Below, piece by piece: positions 9,991 through 17,501 of a stretch of 64,000 bases of DNA (its first letter is position 1; each line of letters starts with the position of its first letter). The notes under the pieces are model-generated. The model ran no database searches. It was not told the DNA's origin and saw only the letters and a program-made list of their open reading frames with translations. Both the position numbers and the translations under genes were made by a program. Source of the DNA: Pedobacter sp. KBW06 (GTDB lineage Bacteria; Bacteroidota; Bacteroidia; Sphingobacteriales; Sphingobacteriaceae); NCBI RefSeq assembly GCF_003852525.1, contig NZ_QAJL01000007.1, positions 62,001 through 126,000 on the forward strand, given 5' to 3'.

Positions 9991-10238
9991 TGCTGAGTCT
10001 TATTGGTTAGGTGCTCAATATAGTAACATTGTCCCGTACCTTCCGCATTATTTTCCTCTCTGGGTCGTTACCTCGAGATCCGGGCTCATACCAGCGCTGA
10101 AATGTTAAAAAAAATAGGCCATTTCTCTCTCAACAGATAATGTATATGTATTTAGCCATTGTTTAGATCTATGCAAATACCGAATTTAATATTCTTCAGC
10201 ATACTAGTTATATAACGGCCATACAACGGAAGGCAGAC

Positions 10239-10883
10239 TTAAAATATACGCGCTCTGCCAGAAGCCGTTTTCGCTTTGCGCACGCACCAGGTAGTCATAC
10301 TTCTCAGATTCTGAACATTAGCGGTCTTTATCGGCTCGTGAAGTTCTCCGCCAATTTTTTTGGTGAGTCTGAGCAGCATCTCCTGGTTCACCAGAAAGCG
10401 CTCCGACCCATCTGGAAGCAAGTACCGTCCATTTCCGATAAAGCTTACTAGTGATTCGATCCCGATCTCTGAAGCCAACCGGCAGAAAAAATAACCTCCG
10501 GGTTTAAGCACATCCCACATGGAATTCAGCATGGCTTCGAAATGACTAAGGTTTTCTGCAAAATGTAATACAGCACTACTGATGACCAGATCAAAGGTTT
10601 CATTTTCAAAGGGCAGCTGCTCTACAGCAGCCACCTTAAAGTTCTCTTCCGAATCAACCTGGGGAAATGCGCTGGCAAGGGTTCTTAGCTGCGCAATGGC
10701 TTCCGGGTTTTGATCTACGCCAAAAACATTCACGCCGCTTTTCAGCAGATACACTAGGTTTCTGCCTGTTCCACAAACAGCATCTAAAATCTTATGACAA
10801 TCATCATACGTGCTTTTTAGCAACTGGTCAAATAAGTAAATATCAATATTCCCGAAAGTATCCTGAATGTGCTGTTTTTTCAT
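10239..10883 (-). CDS. Class I SAM-dependent methyltransferase
   Basis: The 214-aa protein has the Rossmann methyltransferase layout: motif I DAVCGTGRNLVYLL (near residue 35), the acidic end of strand beta2 in VFGVDQNPEAI, motif IV-like FDLVISSAVLHFAENLSHF, and a post-motif KPGGYFFCRL. It most resembles Methyltransf_11/25-type small-molecule or unspecific methyltransferases, and the substrate cannot be read from sequence. Motif I begins DAVCGTG rather than the common DxGCGTG, a small deviation. The gene stands alone, 248 bp from the two-gene unit and 65 bp from the DUF6602 gene. It carries no DNA-methylase motif such as NPPY, so a restriction-modification role is unlikely. Confidence 0.85.
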   Translation of the reverse strand: MKKQHIQDTFGNIDIYLFDQLLKSTYDDCHKILDAVCGTGRNLVYLLKSGVNVFGVDQNPEAIAQLRTLASAFPQVDSEENFKVAAVEQLPFENETFDLVISSAVLHFAENLSHFEAMLNSMWDVLKPGGYFFCRLASEIGIESLVSFIGNGRYLLPDGSERFLVNQEMLLRLTKKIGGELHEPIKTANVQNLRSMTTWCVRKAKTASGRARIF

Positions 10884-10948
10884 CTCCGGGCAAAGATAGC
10901 CACAAGGCAGCTCACATTAAAACGTTATTCCGTCCGCCTATCAATGAG

Positions 10949-11938
10949 CTATCCGTTATAAAAACCACTACCGAAAATTTTCTCGACCTCTTCCCGATAC
11001 CTTTTAAAATCCTCGGGATTTGCGTACGTTGTACTAACGGCGCTGCCATTTTCCCAATCAGTTGTGCCAAAGCCGTACATGCTTGATAACGCGGACGGTA
11101 GATAAGTACCCTTGAGTAGTGCAATAATGTCGAATGCAAATTGAGAAAAGTGGGTTTCCGAATGTAATAGCCTTGCCCTCAAATAGAGCTCATTTAACTT
11201 CTTGCATTTTGAGTTAGCCCAGAAAAGTAGTGAACTGTTACTTGGAGCTATGTCCTCATCTAAGTATTCAAAAGTTATTCTGCCACTGGAATATTTTTCA
11301 ATTGATTCCGAGCGAAGAATGTAGCCTCCGTAAAAGCCCCTTAAGTCCGAGCCATCAAGCATGGCGTCCAGTGCCCCAAAATCCCTTTCATCCTTCTTAT
11401 GGAGTTCATAAAAAACAGTCGCACAAAAGAAATTTCTGGGCAGATAAAATCTGTAGTCGTGGACTGATGGTTTACTGGAGCCCATCAATGGCCGTAACTT
11501 TCGCAATTGCTCGACCGCCTCCTTAACACTCCTTTTATTAAACACCGCCTTCACCTCAATCACGCCACAAACATATTCAACAGGAATGGCCATCGATCTT
11601 CCCTGTGAAGAAGAATCTGAACTACCGTCCACCCAAAGAACAGGGGATTCCAGCTGGTCATAGATGATCACATCGTAGTGGACAAAATCTTCTGAATTTG
11701 GCACGCCCTGGGAAATAATAAAACCCGAGGTAACCCCGTATCGTTTTGGCAAAAAATCACTGAGCCACTTTCGGAACTCAGCTTCAGCGACATTCCCGTG
11801 CCCGGTCTGTACCGTTCTTTTACTGCTATGCACGCGTGCCCTGTCGTACGCATCAAGCATTTCGTCCCTTGCCGTTAGAAACTGTTTCCATCCCTGATTA
11901 GGGAGCTGTATCTTAAGTTTGGATTGACCGTTTGCCAT
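10949..11938 (-). CDS. DUF6602-like protein, putative PD-(D/E)xK nuclease
   Basis: The 329-aa protein contains a compact nuclease-like core: GNVAEAEFRKWLSDFLPKRY, then HYDVIIYD (near residue 95), then VEYVCGVIEVKAVF (near residue 125). The spacing D...E-V-K is the signature of PD-(D/E)xK folds, and the N-terminal layout matches DUF6602 proteins as I remember them. Those are common in defence islands. The C-terminal half is less conserved and mostly helical. The start is the ATG at 11938. It is separated by about 160 bp from its neighbour and may be a single-gene unit. The nuclease call is an inference from motif pattern. Confidence 0.6.
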   Translation of the reverse strand: MANGQSKLKIQLPNQGWKQFLTARDEMLDAYDRARVHSSKRTVQTGHGNVAEAEFRKWLSDFLPKRYGVTSGFIISQGVPNSEDFVHYDVIIYDQLESPVLWVDGSSDSSSQGRSMAIPVEYVCGVIEVKAVFNKRSVKEAVEQLRKLRPLMGSSKPSVHDYRFYLPRNFFCATVFYELHKKDERDFGALDAMLDGSDLRGFYGGYILRSESIEKYSSGRITFEYLDEDIAPSNSSLLFWANSKCKKLNELYLRARLLHSETHFSQFAFDIIALLKGTYLPSALSSMYGFGTTDWENGSAVSTTYANPEDFKRYREEVEKIFGSGFYNG

Positions 11939-12096
11939 GGTATTGAGTTTTAAGCTCTAATGTACAAATTTCATAGCTTCCAATTTAAACGTAATTAAAG
12001 GTAATCAGCGACAGCCATTTTGGAATCGTCTAACCTCCAACCCATCAAGTAATGGGTTAATTAATCGAAAATATTTTAATAAATGTCTTAAATAGA

Positions 12097-13005
12097 CTAT
12101 CCGGCTTCAACTCGTTTTCTTAAAGTGTCTGCGTAAAAGGGCTGATTTTTCAAAACTAGTTGGGCAATATCGAAGTCTTCACTATAGGAATACACCTGTC
12201 TATAAGAATTTTTAACCTGTAGAGCGTTGAAATAAATGATGTTATCTGGGTTCTCCAAGGGTAGTAATGAATTTTCACTTTTCTCATATTGAAAAAATTG
12301 TGAACGGTCAAAAAGGCCCAAACAATAGAATGGCGATAATGGAAAGTTTATTTCAATTCCTTGTGACTGATAACCGGACATAGAGTAATATGGGGAATGT
12401 AGATGCGGTACTTTGACAACAGGGTGATCAGAACAATAGAGGAACTGATCGGTCCTGTTTTCAAAAATAATCCAGATGTGGCTGTTCAATACCTGGTAAA
12501 GCTCTTCCTTAATTGATCTTTTGTCCAGTCCAAGGATGGAGCGCCCCTGCATATTTTTAATATCGGACGGACTAGTATATAAGCCTCTTTGTTTGACTTC
12601 ATGGATGTCCATCCACCCTTTGTCTATGATACCCTGGGCCATCTGCGCCAATACCTGTGACATTTCCTGACGATATTCTCTAGTTCTGATGATCTGATAA
12701 ACCATATACCTACAGATTTCCGATCGTAAGGTAGGATCCAAGTATGAGAATTTTTGTTCGTGCAAGATTTTTACTAGGCGGGCGAGATGAGGGGCAAATC
12801 TCGTCTCTATCTCTCCAAGGTGTTTTTCAACCAGTTGTTCCCGGTCGTTTTCATCAAAATCATAGAAATAGTTTTCATTAGCGAGGTTGAGAATCGACGA
12901 CTGAAAGCTTTTACCCGAAACCTTATCGAAACACCAGATCTTCTGTTTGTTAGAAACAAAACCTCGAAGGTAGAACCTTGGTACGTAATGTTGATTTTTT
13001 ACCAT
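12097..13005 (-). CDS. DUF4238 domain-containing protein
   Basis: The N-terminus KNQHYVPRFYLRGF followed by IWCFDKVSGKSF is the hallmark of DUF4238, a family frequent in bacterial accessory regions with no settled biochemical role. Further conserved-looking segments are the ICRYMVYQIIRTREYR helix and the late strand EINFPLSPFYCLGLFD. The length of 302 aa is normal for the family. No membrane segment or signal peptide is present. It lies just downstream of the SIR2-like gene (gap 103 bp) on the same strand, and could be part of a longer defence transcription unit beginning with the reverse transcriptase. Confidence 0.8.
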   Translation of the reverse strand: MVKNQHYVPRFYLRGFVSNKQKIWCFDKVSGKSFQSSILNLANENYFYDFDENDREQLVEKHLGEIETRFAPHLARLVKILHEQKFSYLDPTLRSEICRYMVYQIIRTREYRQEMSQVLAQMAQGIIDKGWMDIHEVKQRGLYTSPSDIKNMQGRSILGLDKRSIKEELYQVLNSHIWIIFENRTDQFLYCSDHPVVKVPHLHSPYYSMSGYQSQGIEINFPLSPFYCLGLFDRSQFFQYEKSENSLLPLENPDNIIYFNALQVKNSYRQVYSYSEDFDIAQLVLKNQPFYADTLRKRVEAG

Positions 13006-13108
13006 TTGTTTAGTGTATTGATCTAAAATTCATGTTTTCATGGCAATCTTATTTAACCATCACCTACAAAAGGTCAGAAAAGCCACATCTGATTCTATAA
13101 ATATTTAA

Positions 13109-14008
13109 TTACAAACGACGGTTAATCCCATCCAAAACCCTGTGGTAGTATGAGATCCCTTCCAGATTCGGAACAATATTTATGATGACATCGTTTGCTT
13201 CCAGAACCTGCAATTTATGCGCAGCTATTTTAGCAAATTTCTCCGGAATATAGTAAGTGATCTTATTGGTAATCTTCAGGAGGTCTGGCTTCTTACTTTT
13301 TGACTTCTTTTTATAAAACTTGTTCCTGGCTCTGTAAGTTAATAACCACCAAAGATCTGTTTCGACGAAATCCAGAGTTAATCCAACAATATGGATATCA
13401 GAAGTAAAGAAAAGATCGATCCATGATTGATTGTTAGGTATTTTACCAGCTTTAAGACGGCTGATCAGTGACGACTTAATAATCTCATCGGATTTATAAT
13501 AAGTTCCTGTCACAGTATAATTCCGCATATTTTGCAATTGACCGCAGTAATGCTCATATCCCAGGTTAATTGAAGCCGGATAATTGGCTTCCCCATGAAT
13601 ATGCCAAAACTTAGTATCTCCAAATTGATGATTCCGAAAAACACTATAAAGCCTTTCAAATACCAAGCCTTCGTTTTTCTTTGGCATCTCTCCCTGTAGG
13701 GTGTAATCATAATTGGTTGTCATGACGTGCGCAAAATTAATCTTCCTGATTCTCGCATGGATTTCGTTTGGAGTGATCTCCGAAACGGACTGCGCAATGA
13801 AAGATTTCACCTGAAACTCATCCCATTGTCTGGCTTGTACTGCCCGCAAGAAAATTTCATCATATAGTATCGGAAACGGTTTCTGCTTCTTATTGATGTC
13901 AGTGAGCGCACAAAATTGAATGATATCATCTAAAACATCTTCCCAACTTTTGCCTGGAGTAATGTCATTGATACCATTGCCAATGAGTAAACAGAGATTA
14001 TTGTTCAT
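13109..14008 (-). CDS. SIR2-like domain protein, putative antiphage NADase
   Basis: This 299-aa protein shows SIR2_2-type motifs: the Gly-rich nucleotide loop LLIGNGIND (residues 8-15), HVMTTNYDYTL (94-104) with the conserved TTNYD, and FWHIHGEANYP (134-144) with the histidine in the catalytic position. In antiphage systems such SIR2 domains hydrolyse NAD+ to stop infected cells. Here the domain makes up almost the whole protein, with no fused sensor, so activation would need a partner or an inherent trigger. It begins 106 bp after the HEPN-motif gene in the same direction, which could make it the third gene of the RT locus. The family call is good; the activity is inferred. Confidence 0.75.
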   Translation of the reverse strand: MNNNLCLLIGNGINDITPGKSWEDVLDDIIQFCALTDINKKQKPFPILYDEIFLRAVQARQWDEFQVKSFIAQSVSEITPNEIHARIRKINFAHVMTTNYDYTLQGEMPKKNEGLVFERLYSVFRNHQFGDTKFWHIHGEANYPASINLGYEHYCGQLQNMRNYTVTGTYYKSDEIIKSSLISRLKAGKIPNNQSWIDLFFTSDIHIVGLTLDFVETDLWWLLTYRARNKFYKKKSKSKKPDLLKITNKITYYIPEKFAKIAAHKLQVLEANDVIINIVPNLEGISYYHRVLDGINRRL

Positions 14009-14114
14009 GCTTATACTTACTAGATTGAGTTATAAAAGTATAAGAAATAAACTTAATTCAGGAAAGATTCAGCCTTTCCGAAGTACGCAGGTGAGCTATC
14101 AATATCTTACGGAT

Positions 14115-15116
14115 TTATTCTCGCTCACGTAAGCGCTCAATCTGAGTTTCAATCTCGGCATCAAGAGCACTCGCAGCTTTATGCAGCGCTTCATGAATCA
14201 TGTTTATTTCAGTACGGAACTGAATAAATTTACTAAGCGCTTTATGACCAGGCAAAGCCCCGATACCCTTATAATGGCCTTCCAACATATTAAGCCGTTC
14301 CGACTTCACATAAGTCCAGTTATTTTTATAAGCAATGATCATTTCCTTATGAGCTTTGTTATAGGACGTGCTATCACTGCCTAATTTTAAATTTTTTAGT
14401 TCAAATTCTTTGACGTTATAAAATGAATAGAACATCAAAAATTCGTTTAATTCCCAATTCTCAGTTGATTGAGATAAATTGCTGTGATCATCAGTAAGAA
14501 ACTGGTAATAATCTTTTGCCGTACCTACTTTAGTTAATAAGTACTCTGAAATCAACGCTGGAACTGTTTTAGAATCACCCGGCAGGCAAATAAAATATTT
14601 ACTTAAAAACTCAGTCCAGCCGTCTTTACTATTTGAAGCCGTACCAGATTGGGTTTTATCATTAGTTACATATGGGTCTTTGATATTCATCGTCATGAAA
14701 TCTCTGCCTGATCTCCAATCTGGCTGATACTTAAGGATGATGGCATTTAAAAATTTTAGAGCAATTGTCGTAATTAACGGCTCTTCTTTGGATTGGTGGT
14801 ACAAGTTATTTCTAACATCATGACAAAAAATGAGGATCTCCCGTTCTTCTCTGATAATTAGTTTTTCTGATTCGCATGCCTTTAGCATGTCGTCGTAATT
14901 ATAAAGTATTTTCTTTCTAAGCGTATAGTTGAACTTTGGCGGCCTTGAAGTAAAGCAATCGTCATAAGCAAACTGCTTTTTCATCAGCTCAGAAAGCTGT
15001 ATTTCGATGAAGTTATCAAGTAATATCACAGCTAAACGTTGTTTTGAAAAGTCATTACAAACTGCAAGTTTTGCAGCCTCGACTAACTGTGTTTTTAATA
15101 ATACCACTCTTTTCAT
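14115..15116 (-). CDS. RT-associated protein with HEPN-like Rx4H motif (333 aa)
   Basis: The gene begins 13 bp after the reverse transcriptase stop and is surely co-transcribed with it. The N-terminal 120 residues are helical and contain DVRNNLYHQ (R102...H107), the Rx4-6H pattern of HEPN ribonucleases, preceded by a helix (ILLDNFIEIQLSELMKKQF) typical of the HEPN bundle. The C-terminal part includes a segment GHYKGIGALPGHKALSKFIQFRTEINMIHEALHKAASALD, split here as a helical pair, and ends very charged. HEPN domains are common toxic effectors in abortive-infection RT systems such as AbiA, where the two are fused. Here they would be separate proteins. The HEPN call rests on one motif and its helical context, so it is tentative. 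Confidence 0.55.
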   Translation of the reverse strand: MKRVVLLKTQLVEAAKLAVCNDFSKQRLAVILLDNFIEIQLSELMKKQFAYDDCFTSRPPKFNYTLRKKILYNYDDMLKACESEKLIIREEREILIFCHDVRNNLYHQSKEEPLITTIALKFLNAIILKYQPDWRSGRDFMTMNIKDPYVTNDKTQSGTASNSKDGWTEFLSKYFICLPGDSKTVPALISEYLLTKVGTAKDYYQFLTDDHSNLSQSTENWELNEFLMFYSFYNVKEFELKNLKLGSDSTSYNKAHKEMIIAYKNNWTYVKSERLNMLEGHYKGIGALPGHKALSKFIQFRTEINMIHEALHKAASALDAEIETQIERLRERE

Positions 15117-15129
15117 ATCGCGAGATAAA

Positions 15130-16662
15130 TTAACTTTTTTTTGCGACTCCTAGTGTATCAGCAAATTGCTTACTTGTTTTGCTTATCTCCCGCTCTAAAA
15201 ATGAAAAATGGGCAGAGAGCTGTCTTTTTATGGAAATAGAATCTAATCCCTCCCGTTTATCACCCTTGTAGTTTGAATATTCCTTTTTTGCAGCATTCTG
15301 AGCATAGGAAATGAAATTACGCCTTCCAAAATGGGAGTATTTAGTATAAAGCTTTTTTCTGCCGACCGTAGGACGGGTTGAATTTTTACCATACGCCATC
15401 ATCATCGTTTTGACAATACTGGCCTTTGCCTTTCTAAAATATCTGGATAGACTACCCGATCGAATGTAAATACTTGTACCATTATATTCAAACCCAAGGT
15501 ACTGAAGGTTTTTATAAAATTTTTGTTCGGTATTCTTATCAGTTTTTCTTCCTCCCGGTTGATTAATGTCAAAAGATCTGATCATACCTGTAGAATTCTC
15601 TCTAAATTCCACGATCTCTGATTTCCTGGTCTGAATAGTTAATTCAAATTCATCTTTGATAACTCTGACAATTTCATCAACAAGATACCTTACATTATCA
15701 GATTTACAGACGACGAGTAAATCATCGCAATACCTGAAATACTTGAAGTCCATAAGTACGCTCAGGTTATGCAGCCAACGGTCAAATTCCAATAAATAGA
15801 TATTAGAAAGCACAGAACTCATAGGAGAACCTTGTGGAATTCCACGATATGATATTGTACCGTCAGCAGCTTTTTTGGGTTTATTTTTGATAATAAGCTG
15901 TTCCTTCCTTAACAAATCCATTTTGTTCTGAAAAGATGCTCCATTAATAGAATCCGGAATCAGATCCAACAATGTTCTCCATTTCTTGGTTTTAGGAACC
16001 TTTATATTGAAGTGTTTAAGCAAATTGGCCTTCCCCACGTATGCATAATTGGTTAAAGAGCGGTAGATCTGATATTGATCCTTTGGTAGTTGCGTTACAC
16101 CTAAAACGTCACACCATTTTGATTTCAGAATTTTGTGATCAATAGCATCAAAGTAGCCAGAGATGTCCAAAGCGATTGCACTGCACTTACCATATTTCTT
16201 ATACATCTCTTTGACGCTATCAAAGGCTCTTTTTGCGAATTGGATGTTGCTGTCTCCATTTAAGTCTGAGCGGTATGCCAATACACATGGTGCAAACCCT
16301 TCACCTTTAATATAATCCTGGTATGCCTCAGTTAAGACGAAAGCATAGAAACCATAGATATAAGCGTCTAAATGAGCAGCAAAAGAAATCGGTCTGATCT
16401 TAGTTTCCAGACCATAGGCGTTAACATACTCATCGTATTTGTATCGTGGTGTTTTAGTGAGAATCTTTACCAGGGGAGAGAAAGAATATTGAGCGATACT
16501 TTCCAACGTCGGATCGCTTACTAATTTTTTGATCAACTCAGCACGATCCTTAAATTCAAAAATTGGATCAAAATGCTTGTAGGATTTTAGTTTGCTATTT
16601 TTGGCTATCTTGGCAGCATACGCTTCCCATTTTGCTTCTGAGTATATCGGTTCACTATGCAT
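15130..16662 (-). CDS. Defence-type reverse transcriptase (UG/DRT-like)
   Basis: The RT core is clear: LDISGYFDAIDH (motif A aspartate), RGIPQGSPMSSVLSNIYL (motif B), and YFRYCDDLLVVC (catalytic YCDD), plus a late GFEYNGTSIYIR segment. It lacks the maturase thumb, HNH endonuclease and retron VTG motif, so it is neither an ordinary group II intron ORF nor a clear retron. An N-terminal region of about 90 residues and a basic C-terminus fit the defence-associated 'unknown group' RTs. I place the start at the ATG at 16662 (MHSEPIYSEAKW, 510 aa). A longer frame starts with TTG at 16686, inside a perfect inverted repeat. The HEPN-motif protein follows after 13 bp. The UG subgroup cannot be fixed by eye. 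Confidence 0.8.
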   Translation of the reverse strand: MHSEPIYSEAKWEAYAAKIAKNSKLKSYKHFDPIFEFKDRAELIKKLVSDPTLESIAQYSFSPLVKILTKTPRYKYDEYVNAYGLETKIRPISFAAHLDAYIYGFYAFVLTEAYQDYIKGEGFAPCVLAYRSDLNGDSNIQFAKRAFDSVKEMYKKYGKCSAIALDISGYFDAIDHKILKSKWCDVLGVTQLPKDQYQIYRSLTNYAYVGKANLLKHFNIKVPKTKKWRTLLDLIPDSINGASFQNKMDLLRKEQLIIKNKPKKAADGTISYRGIPQGSPMSSVLSNIYLLEFDRWLHNLSVLMDFKYFRYCDDLLVVCKSDNVRYLVDEIVRVIKDEFELTIQTRKSEIVEFRENSTGMIRSFDINQPGGRKTDKNTEQKFYKNLQYLGFEYNGTSIYIRSGSLSRYFRKAKASIVKTMMMAYGKNSTRPTVGRKKLYTKYSHFGRRNFISYAQNAAKKEYSNYKGDKREGLDSISIKRQLSAHFSFLEREISKTSKQFADTLGVAKKS

Positions 16663-16955
16663 CAGTTTTATTGGGACATTAGCCAAAGAGATTCATCAGT
16701 TTTAACTTCTTTGGCTAATGCACAATGTAAATCACTGCTTGGTCGATGACGCCTCAAATCACCTGGGGATTCACACCCCTACTTACCTTAATCCACCCAT
16801 GGCCAATCATCCCTAAAAATGTGGCACTACACATCAGGCCCGCGGCCCGACCTATCCAGAATTTTCCGGCGATAACTGATATCGCTTTACACTCCTGAAA
16901 CCTTTCTGCATATGTTTCGCTACAGATCGAGTTTGCTGAGACACCGCCTCAGTAA
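16663..16955 (-). ncRNA. Candidate structured RNA upstream of the RT gene
   Basis: Read on the minus strand, this gene-free stretch is GC-richer than its surroundings and contains a run of hairpins: 16936-16952 (CTGAG/CTCAG), 16869-16885 (GCGATA/TATCGC, 5-nt loop), 16819-16834 (ATGTG/CACAT, followed by a T run), 16765-16779 (GGGG/CCCC, 7-nt loop), and a perfect 13-bp stem at 16677-16689 with 16708-16720. An 11-bp direct repeat (16660-16670 and 16694-16704) brackets the last stem. Several defence RTs (DRT2, DRT3, DRT9) and retrons use a non-coding RNA immediately upstream of the RT as template. The hairpins are seen; the ncRNA role is inferred. Boundaries are approximate. Confidence 0.45.
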
Positions 16956-16979
16956 GGACATTTTAACAACTATAATGTT

Positions 16980-17141
16980 ATGAGAATACTAAGATCAATA
17001 CTACCAGCCTTACTTATCATCGTCAACCTCTCTACAAGGATTGAAATCAACTTTGACAGTACCTTTGATGAAATGAAATATTATTTGGCCGAGACCAGAA
17101 TAATGCGTACCTTAAACTTATCACCCCCCAATCAGTATTAA
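16980..17141 (+). CDS. Possible small exported or membrane peptide (53 aa)
   Basis: An ATG at 16980 opens a 53-codon frame with an N-terminus resembling a signal anchor (MRILRSILPALLIIVNLS) and a charged remainder ending NLSPPNQY. It is divergent from the RT and its candidate RNA. There is no family match that I know. Small hydrophobic peptides occur beside many defence genes, but chance frames of this length are also common in AT-rich DNA. Confidence 0.25.
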   Translation: MRILRSILPALLIIVNLSTRIEINFDSTFDEMKYYLAETRIMRTLNLSPPNQY

Positions 17142-17199
17142 GGGCACCCAAAGATATCATTTATTAAGTGTGTTAACTTATATGACAAAAAAATAGTTA

Positions 17200-17340
17200 T
17201 CAACTTTTTAACACTTGATTCTTTTCAAAATGAATCCTCCAGTTATTGTTTAGATAAGTATTGAATGAACTTGCCCTTTCCATCATATCCTGGTCGGGTA
17301 TGTTTTCGAAATCCTTAAAACTTAGTTTAGAATAATCCAT
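17200..17340 (-). CDS. Small hypothetical protein (46 aa)
   Basis: The ATG at 17340 opens a 46-codon frame starting MDYSKLSFKDFENIPDQDM and continuing with ERASSFNTYLNNNWRIHFE before the TGA at 17200-17202. Composition is clearly protein-like (balanced charged and aromatic residues, no low complexity) although the DNA around it is AT-rich. It follows the TraG-like gene on the same strand (gap about 160 bp) and precedes the RT locus. I do not recognise it. It may be an accessory gene of the mobilisation module. Confidence 0.5.
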   Translation of the reverse strand: MDYSKLSFKDFENIPDQDMMERASSFNTYLNNNWRIHFEKNQVLKS

Positions 17341-17501
17341 AATCTTAAAAATTAATTCTATAAATACATGTGTCCGATTATATAAAATCAGTTACACTAA
17401 TTTAAATAGTATAAAATTAATTATCAAGAGTTATTTTTCTTAAAACACTAATCAGCAATCACATACAAGAAAACGACACAAACTATTGATTTATGATTTT
17501 T

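Noticed and set aside
16663-16686. TTG start of the reverse transcriptase
   Set aside because: It lies within a perfect inverted repeat; the ATG eight codons later gives a normal N-terminus. It stays possible, as the other RT here must use TTG.
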